Source: Rhinopomastus cyanomelas (Eukaryota; Chordata; Aves; Bucerotiformes; Rhinopomastidae). Taken from it: a stretch of DNA of 64,000 nucleotides. The stretch spans positions 5,461 to 69,460 of the forward strand of contig VXBP01002705.1 in assembly GCA_013400115.1 (NCBI GenBank), written 5' to 3'. Each line of letters starts with the position of its first letter. Position 1 is the stretch's first letter. Positions 1 to 10,062 of this stretch are shown piece by piece. A program made the position numbers and the translations under genes. The notes under the pieces are model-generated. The model was not told the DNA's origin, searched no databases, and was given only the letters and a program-made list of their open reading frames with translations.

Positions 1-693
1 TTTAATATCTTTTTATTTGTGTCATGAAGATATTAGAAAAATAAATTAAGAAAGTGGTCTGTTTTTGCATTTATTCAGGTTTTCTTTTCTCCCAAATCTA
101 AGCCTACATGAAGTAGGAGAGAGAACTGCAGGCAAAACAAATCAGTTAAGCTACTCAGGGGCATTTATACAGTGCCATACCTAGCTTTGTTTTATCTCAC
201 TGTCTGATAAACTAAATGCGTAAATTGAAGAACAGAAGAACACTTTCTAGAGCCATTGTTGAAAACATCTGATGATGCACAACTGTTGGCAAAAATCCCA
301 AGTCTTAAGACTGTCGTTTCCTACACAGGCAGTCTTATGAAGGGTTTTGTTGTCCTTGGTCAATAAGGTCAGCTTCTGATAATTAAGAAAGGTTACAGTG
401 TTGGTTGGTGAATGAATATAAATTGTGTTACACTGGTAGAAAAGTAGTAGAGCTGGGGAGCTAAAGTGAAATAGTCCTTCCAAGCAGCCTGGATGTAACC
501 TTTCTGTTTTCCAAATGACACTTTTGCCCACTAAGCATCACTTTAAGCAACACAGACTTGCCATCCCAACATATAATCTTTGGAAATGCTTTTTCATACT
601 AACCTTTATTTAGTGAAAGACCTGATCCAAAGCATTTTTGTGTAAGGGAATTTTTCTGGCCAGTTAGAAAAAATGAAGCCATTAAACAAGGAC
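1..693. other. Unique sequence, nothing recognised
   Basis: AT-rich single-copy-looking DNA. A 94-codon open frame on the minus strand (247-531) has no recognisable domain and is probably chance. No CR1 tail, splice-flanked exon or RNA gene was seen. Confidence 0.6.
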
Positions 694-845
694 AACTGCT
701 AAACGTAGAGAGAAGACTAAGGGGAGATATAACAGCAGTAATAAAGCACATAAAAGGTTGCAGAAAAAAAGGAAGGGAACAATCTATTCTCTACTTCCAT
801 GATGGATAGACTGAAAATAACAGGCTAAAGTCACAACAAGAAACA
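694..845 (+). repeat. Ancient CR1/L3-like LINE relic
   Basis: The stretch reads like the degraded 3' end of a CR1-clade ORF2: a GAGAGAAGACTAAGGGGAGA segment at 708-727 corresponds to the conserved LEKRRLRGD coding region. It is followed by a diverged version of the usual 'tyr-leu-lys-gly' region and of the 'gataga...caggctaaagt...caacaag' stretch. No tail octamers remain and the frame is destroyed. The divergence suggests a much older insertion than most other CR1 copies here. The exact subfamily cannot be set by eye. Confidence 0.6.
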
Positions 846-3800
846 CTCACTTCTCACAAGATAAAACAGGACTGGTTAGCAGTAAATCATTGGGCTATGC
901 TACAAGAGGAAGCATCAGTCTCTCCCCTCATCTTCAAAACACCTACACAGACAACTCTGCGGAGAGGCTGAGGCACTGAAAGTGTCTTCTCTTGGACACT
1001 GGAAGTCCTCAGTTCTGGAAATTGTTTCATGGTATTTTGTGTCCACCAATCTATCCCTGGTAACTGGTGCCTAAACCTTCTATTTTTTCCGAAAGACTTA
1101 CGGGTGATACAATGCAATTGTTAGCATTGCTCTTATCCTGAAGTACAGCAAGAGGAGGATCATCTATGAAATGATGATCGTCTGTTGGAATCTACATCTA
1201 CTGGGAAGCAGTGGTAAAATCCCTGCACACCTCCGGTTTTCAATCTGAGAAGCACTTATCTTGGGTCAGAATACACACATCCACTCCAAGTTCTTCAATC
1301 AGCCAGCAGGCAAACACTTGTGATAAGGTGTAAGAATGATGTGTATATGTAGCAAAACTCCCCTCTTTCATCAAGATCTGCTAGCCCACTGCCAACCTTT
1401 CAAAGACTCTGCCGCATTACAAGCTGGGCAGAGATCAGAGATGGAGCTGCTCTATCTTTTCTTGGAAACATGTGCACCGGGAAACCCAAAGGAATTGTCA
1501 TGAGTTAAAAACCCTGATGACAATGTTAATCAATTAATTTAGTTAAGGTGCTAATGGGCTAAAATAAAAACAACACAGAGAGGGTTTGACGAAACCCTCA
1601 GCTTATGCATCGCAGATGAAAAACAAAGACTACCTGGTTTTGGGAAAAAAGCAATGAGACTTTTAATTCACAGCACATAAAAAAACCCCGTACAAAAACA
1701 GAGATATGATGACCTACGGAGTTTCCAAGACAAGCAACAACATTTCCAGCCGTAACAGGGATTTCCAATCTTGAGCTGTGTTGCACCAGACAGAAAAAAA
1801 GTATCTGTGCAGAGGAACAGCTAAAATCTGCTGGGTGAGACGGATCAAAATATGTGAGAATAAACCTCCCCCTAACAAAAACAACTTCTGTCCTAGGCAT
1901 TTCAACAGAGCTGTGTCCTGTGTCACTGAGCCTGGAGGCAACTGAGTAAGAATGAAATGCAGTTATAAAAACCCAGCCTTAACTCTGACCCTCCTTTCAC
2001 TGTAAACTCAGACTTTGAAGAGCGTGCTCCATGCCTGCTCTGGCATGTCAGCTCTTGCCTTTGCCTCCACGATCTGGCCATTCTGCTGCTGAGAGACAAG
2101 TGGGATCCTTACCTTCACCCCTGGCTCTGCTAGACTCCTTGCTGCTTCACAGCAAACCCATGACTTAGCCCCTTCTCTCGCAGATTGTACGTGCACATCC
2201 TAGGAAAAGCTGGGGGCTTACAAGGAACACTCTGCCTAATGGTAAACTTAGAAGCACAGAAGCAAATTCAAGACTGATCGAGAGATTTAAAAGCCTAATC
2301 ATGACTGGAAATGAGACAGGCACTGTGACACAAATTAAAGCTGGCTGCCCATTAGATAAATAACATATGCCATCTATTAAAACCTCCCCCTCCCTAAAAG
2401 GGGAGAGAAGGGGTATAAAGGACAGAGACTTGGGCATTGGAAAAGTAAAACTGCTTAAATTAAAATAATAATAACAGCACCAGCAATATCAAATACCTAT
2501 TAACGTATACAAAACCAATATTGAACCAAACATCTTGATGGAAATTACATGACTATCACCACTGATGTTGGCAGGCAGGCACTGTGGAAGTCCCACACTG
2601 GATTCAGCAGGAGATGGAAGTTGTCTGCAGGTGCTGGATTCCAGAAGCAGATTCAGGAATGCACAAACTATGATCAAAGGCAGAGCAGACAGATGCCAAC
2701 CACTGAAGGAGAGACTGACCCTTGTGTTCCCTCACTTTTACACCATTAGTGATGTATGTGGAATGTAACACCTTCTTGGTCAGTGCAGGGTCACCTGTCT
2801 TTTATGATTCTCCCCTCAGGTGCAGCCTCTCGCTTACTGCACACCAACATGGCTCACAAGACTGAGCAGTGACCTTGGTCTTCACAAGGGCAAGTCTAAG
2901 CAAAAGTCCTCCTGCACACCAGACCTCGGTAACACCATAAAAACCAAGTGTTTTCACCTGCAGAAGCAGCCACTCTTTGCACAGATATGCCATTAGCTTC
3001 AGAAACGGCAGCTAAAGTAAAACCAATTAACAGAATTAATTCTGTTCTAACTCAAAGCAGGACAGGGCCACTTCTGAAAGCTGGCCTTAAATCTCGGGTG
3101 GCATAGGCACCCTTGCAAATCATATTCTACAGTTAAAGAAATATAAGAGCTGGTGTACTGCTGTTCATAAGGAAATTTTATGTCTCTCTACAGCCATGCT
3201 GCCCATTTGAGTGCCAAACATCTATATTTCACAAACAGTTGATAAAGAGTTAATCTGCATGTTAATGCATAGTTAATCAGTTGTTATGGAGTCCAGCCAT
3301 TAGGCAAGTTGCTTGTAAATTTGGCATGCAGCCATTTCCAGCACCTCCAGCTGATGAGCTAATAATGTCTGTAACACACATCGTCCACCACTGGAGCCAC
3401 CCATGCTTTCAATGCATCATTTATTACCTTTCCTAGACTATAGATAGGCCCTTAATATAAAGGATGACCATTTTATGTTTGCTTGCTTGAATATATACGA
3501 GCACTCAGGCACTTCATTAAAATAATTCCACTGCTAAAGCATACCTAATATTCCAAACAGATAAAGCAGGATTTAAATTAGGGGGAAAAGAGAGAGTGAT
3601 TCCTTACACAAAGGTCTTGAGGTGTGATAGGAAAGAAGAAAATGGATTTGCACAAAATAACAAGCCCATCAAAATGTGAAATTTACTGAAAAGTTTTCAG
3701 AGTTTTGACAGAATTACAGCTCACTTTTAGTTTTAATTATATTTTTGCATTATCCTTGCTAGCTTCTGCTAGCCATGGGAGCACAGGTATTGAAATACCA

Positions 3801-4713
3801 GCATTAGCATACTGGGCGTCTTTAAGTCTATACCAAAGTGTAACCATGGTTGGATTTCTGCAGTACAAGAAATGACATGCTGCTACAGTTCTAAACTGCC
3901 TCAGACCAAGGAGAACAGGAAATTAAGGCATCTCTGAGCAAAAGGTGAAACGAGTCATGTTAAAAATCCTTCCCAGATGTATGCCTGTAACTTGTCTTTA
4001 AGCCTCAGGCTCTGGCATCATGGAACGAAGAGGGAAAACTCTCTTTGTTTTCTAGAACTACATTTATCATTTTGTGATTACAAAGAAAGACCCAAATCCA
4101 TGATTCAAGAAGAAATAAAAAGGATATTATATGTCCTAATGTTTTCTACAAACATGCTGCATGAATGTTTGAGTGGACAAGCTTTGAAAACAGTCATGGA
4201 GACATGAGAACAAGGATGGGTTCTACTGCTCTGAGAAACAAAGGATTCTTCTCTCAGTATTCCTTCACCTGCCTCAACGTTCCTTCACTGCAGCTGGGAT
4301 GTTGCTCCTCATCCATGGCCCCCTGACACTACTGTGTTTTTCAGTCAGATTTAGCATTATAGTAAATGAACAGCTCATTTTGGCTCTTGTATCTACAATC
4401 AGTTTTTCAGCTTACTTGAATGTTGGTCCATGAAATTCCTTGTGCTGGGTAGCAGAGCACTGTTGGGAATCCCAGTATCCTCCAATGAATAAAGCAAAGC
4501 TGGTTTCTTATGCTTGTAAGTGTCTTGGTGGGAAACTTCGTTCTGGCTATCTAGCCTCTCCTCTTGTGTGACACCTGCCTAACCTCTGGAGAAGTGTTCA
4601 ACCTGAAAAAAAGACAGAAGATCCTACTCTGAGAAGGTGATAGACACAGGAGGTCTGGCTGGAGAGCCCTTGGTGGGGGCGTCCATGCCAAACATGAGAT
4701 CTGACAGACTCTT
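846..4713. other. 3.9 kb unique sequence with possible conserved segment near 3.2-3.5 kb
   Basis: No repeat or exon was recognised. Open frames here are short (up to 100 codons) and have no family features. At 3249-3277 three GTTAAT boxes start at 3249, 3261 and 3272, about one helical turn apart, in a segment with other AT-rich homeodomain-like words; see findings. The rest shows no structure I can support. Confidence 0.5.
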
Positions 4714-5293
4714 ATCATAGAATCATAGAATTATTAGGGAATGGAAGGGACCCCAAAAGTTCATTTTGTCCAATCCCCCTGCCACAGCAGGATCTCTTCA
4801 TTGGAGAAGTTATAGAATCAGTATCACTCAGGGTTGGAAGGGACCAGCTGATCATCCAGTTCCAACCCCCCACCATGGGCAGGGACACCCCACCCTAGAC
4901 CAGGCTGGACAGAGTCCTCCAAGGATGGGGCCCCAACCATCTCCCCAACCATGCTCTCACCACACTCATGGTGAAGAACTTCCTCCTCACATCCACTCTA
5001 AATCTACCCATCTCCAGCTTTGCTGCATTCCTCCTAGTCCTATTGCTACCCATCATCCTAAATAGTTCCTCCCCAGCCTTTTTGTAGGCCCCTCTCAGAT
5101 ACCCTATATAGCATCTCCTCTTTGCCCTTCAGTTTACCACCTGCTCTGCTCTGATGGCAGGATTTGATCCTTTCACAAAACACAGAGCTGTGAAAACCCA
5201 GAAATGAAATCCACGAAACTCAATCCTCTTGCCTCTTTTTCACAAAGCTGTCAAAATAACGATGTATTCACGGTGTTTTCCTTGATGTGTGAA
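4681..5293. repeat. Block A, first copy (assembly duplication)
   Basis: This 613 bp block reappears at 6623-7235 with no difference that I can find by eye (offset 1942). It ends at a single N at 5294. The sequence to its left is not duplicated. It contains a minus-strand CR1 (4714-5132) plus about 160 bp of flank. Perfect identity ending exactly at an N points to one genomic segment assembled twice, not an old duplication. Confidence 0.9.
4714..5132 (-). mobile_element. CR1 retrotransposon 3' fragment, family R with double tail
   Basis: Read on the minus strand, this covers the end of ORF2 (conserved FFTM..V region near 4970-4990) and two 3' tails in series. The inner tail, from about 4811, carries the CCTTCCAACCCTGAGTGAT signature. 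A short linker at about 4795-4810 then leads into an outer tail (4714-4794) of family P type that ends in two ATTCTATG-like octamers. The same inner tail, linker and outer tail occur at 30540-30708, so the arrangement is inherited and not unique to this site. The element is 5' truncated, as is usual for CR1, and has no coding capacity. Confidence 0.9.
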
Positions 5294-5294
5294 N
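5294..5294. other. Single-N contig join
   Basis: One N separates the end of block A from sequence that does not continue it. In the other copy, block A continues into different sequence at 7236. The N therefore marks a join between contigs and not a single uncalled base. Confidence 0.85.
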
Positions 5295-5564
5295 ATTCAC
5301 AGCCAGATATTAGGAAGGAAACACTACAACAGAATAGGATCAGACGGATAGTAAAGGGACAGTCCCATTTCTGTTCCTCATACACCATTAAAACACAGCT
5401 AAAGCCAGTCAAGATCTACACTAGCTTTGTATTTACTATGTCTTAACTACTCAGTCTATTGAGTGCAGTCAGGTTAGAGTGAGAAAACATCAAGCCATGC
5501 ATGCAAAACTCATTATTATGAAGCTGGGTCAAAGTTCGTGGTTGGATAAATGAGCATAGGCACT
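5295..5564. other. Unique segment U1 between blocks A and B
   Basis: 270 bp present once. It follows an N and runs without a break into block B. It does not resemble the segment occupying the same relative place in the second copy (7236-7705). Nothing coding was recognised. Confidence 0.6.
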
Positions 5565-6621
5565 TTGACTTCTAGACTTTAGTGTATTTATGTCCAGTTC
5601 AAGACCAGAGCTTATCATCACTGAGATTATACTCTGTGAGTCAGAACAGATTGTCTAGTGGAGGGGGATTGGACTAGATGATCTTTCGAGGTCCCTTCCG
5701 ATCACTAATGATTCTATGATTCCACTTTCATTTGCTCTGATCCTAGCTCACTACCATTGTCAGCCATACCTCAGACAGTGTAAAAGTGCTGTCACATACA
5801 ATCTTGTGTCTCAACAGTGATGTGAAAATGGGGTGGACCAGGTTCCGGGTACCACCCCACTGTGGATTCGTACTGCAGAGCTCAATCCCCATTAAGAAAA
5901 CTTGTAGTGAAAAACCTCTGGAAGTCAAGGAAGAAACTTATTTGTTGGGTGGAGGGTGTCAGCATGTTGGCCTTTTTGAAAAATGTCTGTTAGGATCTGG
6001 CCTTACTGAGCTGTAATGAAAATACTACAACATTCATGGTTCATAAAACACCTGTCACAGGACTTCTCTGCAAACGATCACTCATAAGTGCAAATAGTTT
6101 TGGAAACGTGCGGTTCTTAGCACCAATTTCTTCGCTTTTCCAGAAGAACCTTTTAACACAGCTGCAGAAGATGCAGAGCCATTCCTCTAGATTTCAAACC
6201 TCCTGAGCAACCAATTACGTTGATTGAAAATTGGTTATTTCCTTCGCCCATTTCCCACCAATCAGGATCACATCGCTGCATGTGCTCCTAATCAGGATTC
6301 ACTAGGGTGGATGCAAAAGGTATGATGAGGTCTGCTTTTTGAATGACTTTGCACCACTCTTCAGGATTGACTTATTTGTTTTAAAATATCGGAACATAAG
6401 AGCTAATTATGTATGAGTGATGCACATCAAAAAGTAATTGCTCGTACAGGAACAGAGGAGAGGATTTTTTCAAAAGCATGCATCTCTTCAACGTAAGCTT
6501 TTCCAGAACAACTCTGTAGAACTGAAAACAAAACCACTTTGCAACGCTTAGTCACACCACAGACTTTGAGAGAACTACGTGCCACCAATAAATTTTACAC
6601 GCAACAGAAACATCCCGCCAC
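5565..6621. repeat. Block B, first copy (assembly duplication)
   Basis: This 1057 bp block recurs at 7707-8763 (offset 2142). I count four substitutions: 5785 A/G, 5794 A/T, 5831 G/A and 6383 A/T. It ends at the N at 6622. About 0.4 percent divergence is what two alleles of one locus would show. It carries a short CR1 tail at 5657-5722 and otherwise unique sequence with no recognised gene. Confidence 0.9.
5657..5722 (+). mobile_element. CR1 tail-only insertion, family P
   Basis: About 65 bp of CR1 3' untranslated sequence: GGACTAGATGATCTTTCGAG is followed by the gtcccttcc box and a terminal ATTCTATGATT. The copy is truncated to its extreme 3' end, so reverse transcription stopped almost at once. 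No coding sequence is present. Confidence 0.9.
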
Positions 6622-6622
6622 N
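6622..6622. other. Single-N contig join between block B and second block A
   Basis: The base after the N is the first base of the second copy of block A. The base before it is the last duplicated base of block B, whose second copy continues past 8763. This is an artificial junction. Confidence 0.9.
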
Positions 6623-7235
6623 GTCCATGCCAAACATGAGATCTGACAGACTCTTATCATAGAATCATAGAATTATTAGGGAATGGAAGGGACCCCAAAA
6701 GTTCATTTTGTCCAATCCCCCTGCCACAGCAGGATCTCTTCATTGGAGAAGTTATAGAATCAGTATCACTCAGGGTTGGAAGGGACCAGCTGATCATCCA
6801 GTTCCAACCCCCCACCATGGGCAGGGACACCCCACCCTAGACCAGGCTGGACAGAGTCCTCCAAGGATGGGGCCCCAACCATCTCCCCAACCATGCTCTC
6901 ACCACACTCATGGTGAAGAACTTCCTCCTCACATCCACTCTAAATCTACCCATCTCCAGCTTTGCTGCATTCCTCCTAGTCCTATTGCTACCCATCATCC
7001 TAAATAGTTCCTCCCCAGCCTTTTTGTAGGCCCCTCTCAGATACCCTATATAGCATCTCCTCTTTGCCCTTCAGTTTACCACCTGCTCTGCTCTGATGGC
7101 AGGATTTGATCCTTTCACAAAACACAGAGCTGTGAAAACCCAGAAATGAAATCCACGAAACTCAATCCTCTTGCCTCTTTTTCACAAAGCTGTCAAAATA
7201 ACGATGTATTCACGGTGTTTTCCTTGATGTGTGAA
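6623..7235. repeat. Block A, second copy
   Basis: Identical by eye to 4681-5293. It starts directly after an N and, unlike the first copy, continues uninterrupted into 7236-7705, so this copy shows the true right-hand neighbour of block A. Confidence 0.9.
6656..7074 (-). mobile_element. CR1 3' fragment, family R (duplicate record of 4714-5132)
   Basis: Same element, orientation and double-tail structure as the copy at 4714-5132. It should not be counted as an independent insertion because it lies inside the duplicated block A. Confidence 0.9.
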
Positions 7236-7705
7236 ATTTCCAGTGCACAGATAGGAATCAAAGCATTCTGTGCTGCTTATCCTCTCAAAAGGATTGTGAG
7301 CCTTTTTCTTTTAATTGATGAAAACTGTAATTTTAGAAGGCGGGTAGCAAAGCTTCTCTTTACAGTTGAGAGGACAGGTCAAGGTGGAAAGGGAAGCACA
7401 AGAGAAGCACTTGGGAAGCACAGCAAGACAAAAGTGTTTTATGCCCAGGTACAACATGATCATTCAATGCCTCGGCTGGTTTAAGGAAGAAAATTGTGAT
7501 AGAATGCATGAGGCTATGTGCATAGAAATCACGTATATCCAGCAACATTCTCCTCTGAGACACACATGTCCAGAAGGGACAGCAGCGGAGAAAAAGCCAA
7601 TCTGAGCTGTTATTACAGGGCCAGGTCTTAGCCAGAGGGACTGCCAAACTTCTCTGCAGCAAAGCAGCTACTTTGATCAAGAAAGTATCTTTGGATGACT
7701 ATCTT
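7236..7705. other. Unique segment U2 between blocks A and B
   Basis: 470 bp present once, contiguous with block A on its left and cut by an N at 7706. Open frames of 106-112 codons on both strands span the block A/U2 region (one starts at 7146, one covers 7360-7680), but they match no family I know and overlap one another on opposite strands, so chance is likely. Confidence 0.55.
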
Positions 7706-7706
7706 N
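7706..7706. other. Single-N contig join before second block B
   Basis: The N lies exactly before the first base of the second block B. In the first copy, block B is preceded by a different segment (U1). Confidence 0.85.
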
Positions 7707-8763
7707 TTGACTTCTAGACTTTAGTGTATTTATGTCCAGTTCAAGACCAGAGCTTATCATCACTGAGATTATACTCTGTGAGTCAGAACAGATTGTCTAG
7801 TGGAGGGGGATTGGACTAGATGATCTTTCGAGGTCCCTTCCGATCACTAATGATTCTATGATTCCACTTTCATTTGCTCTGATCCTAGCTCACTACCATT
7901 GTCAGCCATACCTCAGACAGTGTAAAGGTGCTGTCTCATACAATCTTGTGTCTCAACAGTGATGTGAAAATGAGGTGGACCAGGTTCCGGGTACCACCCC
8001 ACTGTGGATTCGTACTGCAGAGCTCAATCCCCATTAAGAAAACTTGTAGTGAAAAACCTCTGGAAGTCAAGGAAGAAACTTATTTGTTGGGTGGAGGGTG
8101 TCAGCATGTTGGCCTTTTTGAAAAATGTCTGTTAGGATCTGGCCTTACTGAGCTGTAATGAAAATACTACAACATTCATGGTTCATAAAACACCTGTCAC
8201 AGGACTTCTCTGCAAACGATCACTCATAAGTGCAAATAGTTTTGGAAACGTGCGGTTCTTAGCACCAATTTCTTCGCTTTTCCAGAAGAACCTTTTAACA
8301 CAGCTGCAGAAGATGCAGAGCCATTCCTCTAGATTTCAAACCTCCTGAGCAACCAATTACGTTGATTGAAAATTGGTTATTTCCTTCGCCCATTTCCCAC
8401 CAATCAGGATCACATCGCTGCATGTGCTCCTAATCAGGATTCACTAGGGTGGATGCAAAAGGTATGATGAGGTCTGCTTTTTGAATGACTTTGCACCACT
8501 CTTCAGGATTGACTTATTTGTTTTTAAATATCGGAACATAAGAGCTAATTATGTATGAGTGATGCACATCAAAAAGTAATTGCTCGTACAGGAACAGAGG
8601 AGAGGATTTTTTCAAAAGCATGCATCTCTTCAACGTAAGCTTTTCCAGAACAACTCTGTAGAACTGAAAACAAAACCACTTTGCAACGCTTAGTCACACC
8701 ACAGACTTTGAGAGAACTACGTGCCACCAATAAATTTTACACGCAACAGAAACATCCCGCCAC
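7707..8763. repeat. Block B, second copy
   Basis: Differs from 5565-6621 at four bases. It continues without interruption into unique sequence at 8764, so this copy carries the true right-hand junction of block B. Confidence 0.9.
7799..7864 (+). mobile_element. CR1 tail-only insertion, family P (duplicate record of 5657-5722)
   Basis: Same 3' tail as at 5657-5722, inside the second block B. It is not an independent insertion. Confidence 0.9.
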
Positions 8764-9281
8764 AGAAACACATGCGATCATTACCATTCAACAGTTAAAT
8801 CATTAACTCTGCTGGGTTTGCAATGTTTTCAAAAAATGCCTTAACAAGTATCTTAAAAGTCTTATCTATTTCTTCTCTGTCTTCAGGGACTTGAGCTTAA
8901 TAGAAAAATTCAGAGTAACATTTAACTTCAGGTACAAAGGAACCTACTGAAGTGTCTGTTCAGTTTCCACATGAATTTATTGGTGCTTTTGCAAATGCCA
9001 ATGCTGAGAGCTATTTATCCTTCAAAGAATATTGGGCAAATTTCTTGATGTGTTGCTGGAACCAGTAAGCAGCTCCCGGGTACACCAGCAATAGCAGCCC
9101 AAGTTAATTCTGTGCCTGTCCTCAAATCTTGCAAGATTGGATGTTGCATGTTGATGCAAATGACGGCATCTCCACATCATTCCACTGCTGGAGATTCCAC
9201 TACCTTCAGCAATGAGGCATAAGACACACTGGGAATTACCCCTAGTCCCTCCCTCACATGCTTTGTGGCTACTTGACATGG
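8764..9281. other. Unique sequence, nothing recognised
   Basis: About 520 bp between the duplicated block and a CR1. A minus-strand frame (9022-9339) runs into the CR1 tail, so it has no value as gene evidence. Confidence 0.55.
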
Positions 9282-10062
9282 TCATAGAATCACAGAATCG
9301 TAGCATCATTAGGGATTGGAAGGGACCTCGAAAGATCATCTAGTCCAATCCCCCTGACACAGCAGGCTCACCCAGACCAAGTCACACAGGAACACATCCA
9401 GGCGGGCCTTGAACATGTCCAGTGAAGGAGACTCCTCAACCCCCCTGGGCAGCCTGTTCCAGTGCTCCGTCACCCTCACCGGGAAGAAGTTCCTTCTCAG
9501 GTTGATGTGGAACCTCCTATGTTCCAGCTTACAACCATTGCCCCTCATCATATCACTAGATGACATTGAGAAGAGCCTGGCTCCATCCTCCCGACACCCA
9601 CCCTTCAAATATTTATAGACATTAATGAGGTCACCCCTCAGTCTCCTCTTCTCCAAGCTCAAGAGATCCAGCTCTCTCAGCCTCTCCTCCTAAGGCAGGC
9701 GGCTCCACTTCCTTCATCATCCTTGTTACTCTATGCTGGACTTCCTTGAGTAGCTCCATATCTCTCTTGAACTGAGGAGCCCGGAACTGGACACAATACT
9801 TCACATGTGGTCTCACCAGTGCAGAGTGGAGGGGGAGAAGCACCTCTCCCGATCTGCTAACCACCCCTCTTCTGATCCACCCCAGGATGCTGTTGGGCCT
9901 ACTGGCCACAAGAGGGCGACACTGCTGGCTCATGGTCATCCTGCTTGTCCACCAGGACCCCCAGGTCCCTTTCTCCTACACTGCTCTCTAACAGATCAGT
10001 CCCCAGCCTATACTGGTACCTGGGGTTGCTCTTACCCAGATGCAAGACTCTACACTTACTCT
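9282..10062 (-). mobile_element. CR1 retrotransposon fragment, family P, about 780 bp
   Basis: On the minus strand this covers the C-terminal quarter of ORF2 and the full 3' UTR. The translated remnants include LLPLHSALVRPHVKYCVQF (near 9800-9850), LEKRRLRGDLINVYKYLKGG (near 9600-9660) and FFPVRVTEHWNRLPRGVEES (near 9430-9490), which are hallmark ORF2 C-terminal segments. Stops and frameshifts split it into at least two frames, for example a TAA-containing break near 9690. The 3' end at 9282 carries degenerate octamers. The 5' truncation lies near 10062, in the region coding for 'KCRVLHLG'. Confidence 0.93.

Noticed and set aside
4766..5065. Identical 99-codon frames at 4766 and 6708 suggesting a duplicated small gene
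   Set aside because: Both are antisense readings of the CR1 tail and ORF2 end, and the identity is due to the assembly duplication.
4681..8763. A genuine tandem duplication of about 2 kb
   Set aside because: All internal breakpoints coincide with single Ns, divergence is at allelic level, and the inter-block segments look like complementary halves of one interval; artefact is the simpler explanation, though not proven.
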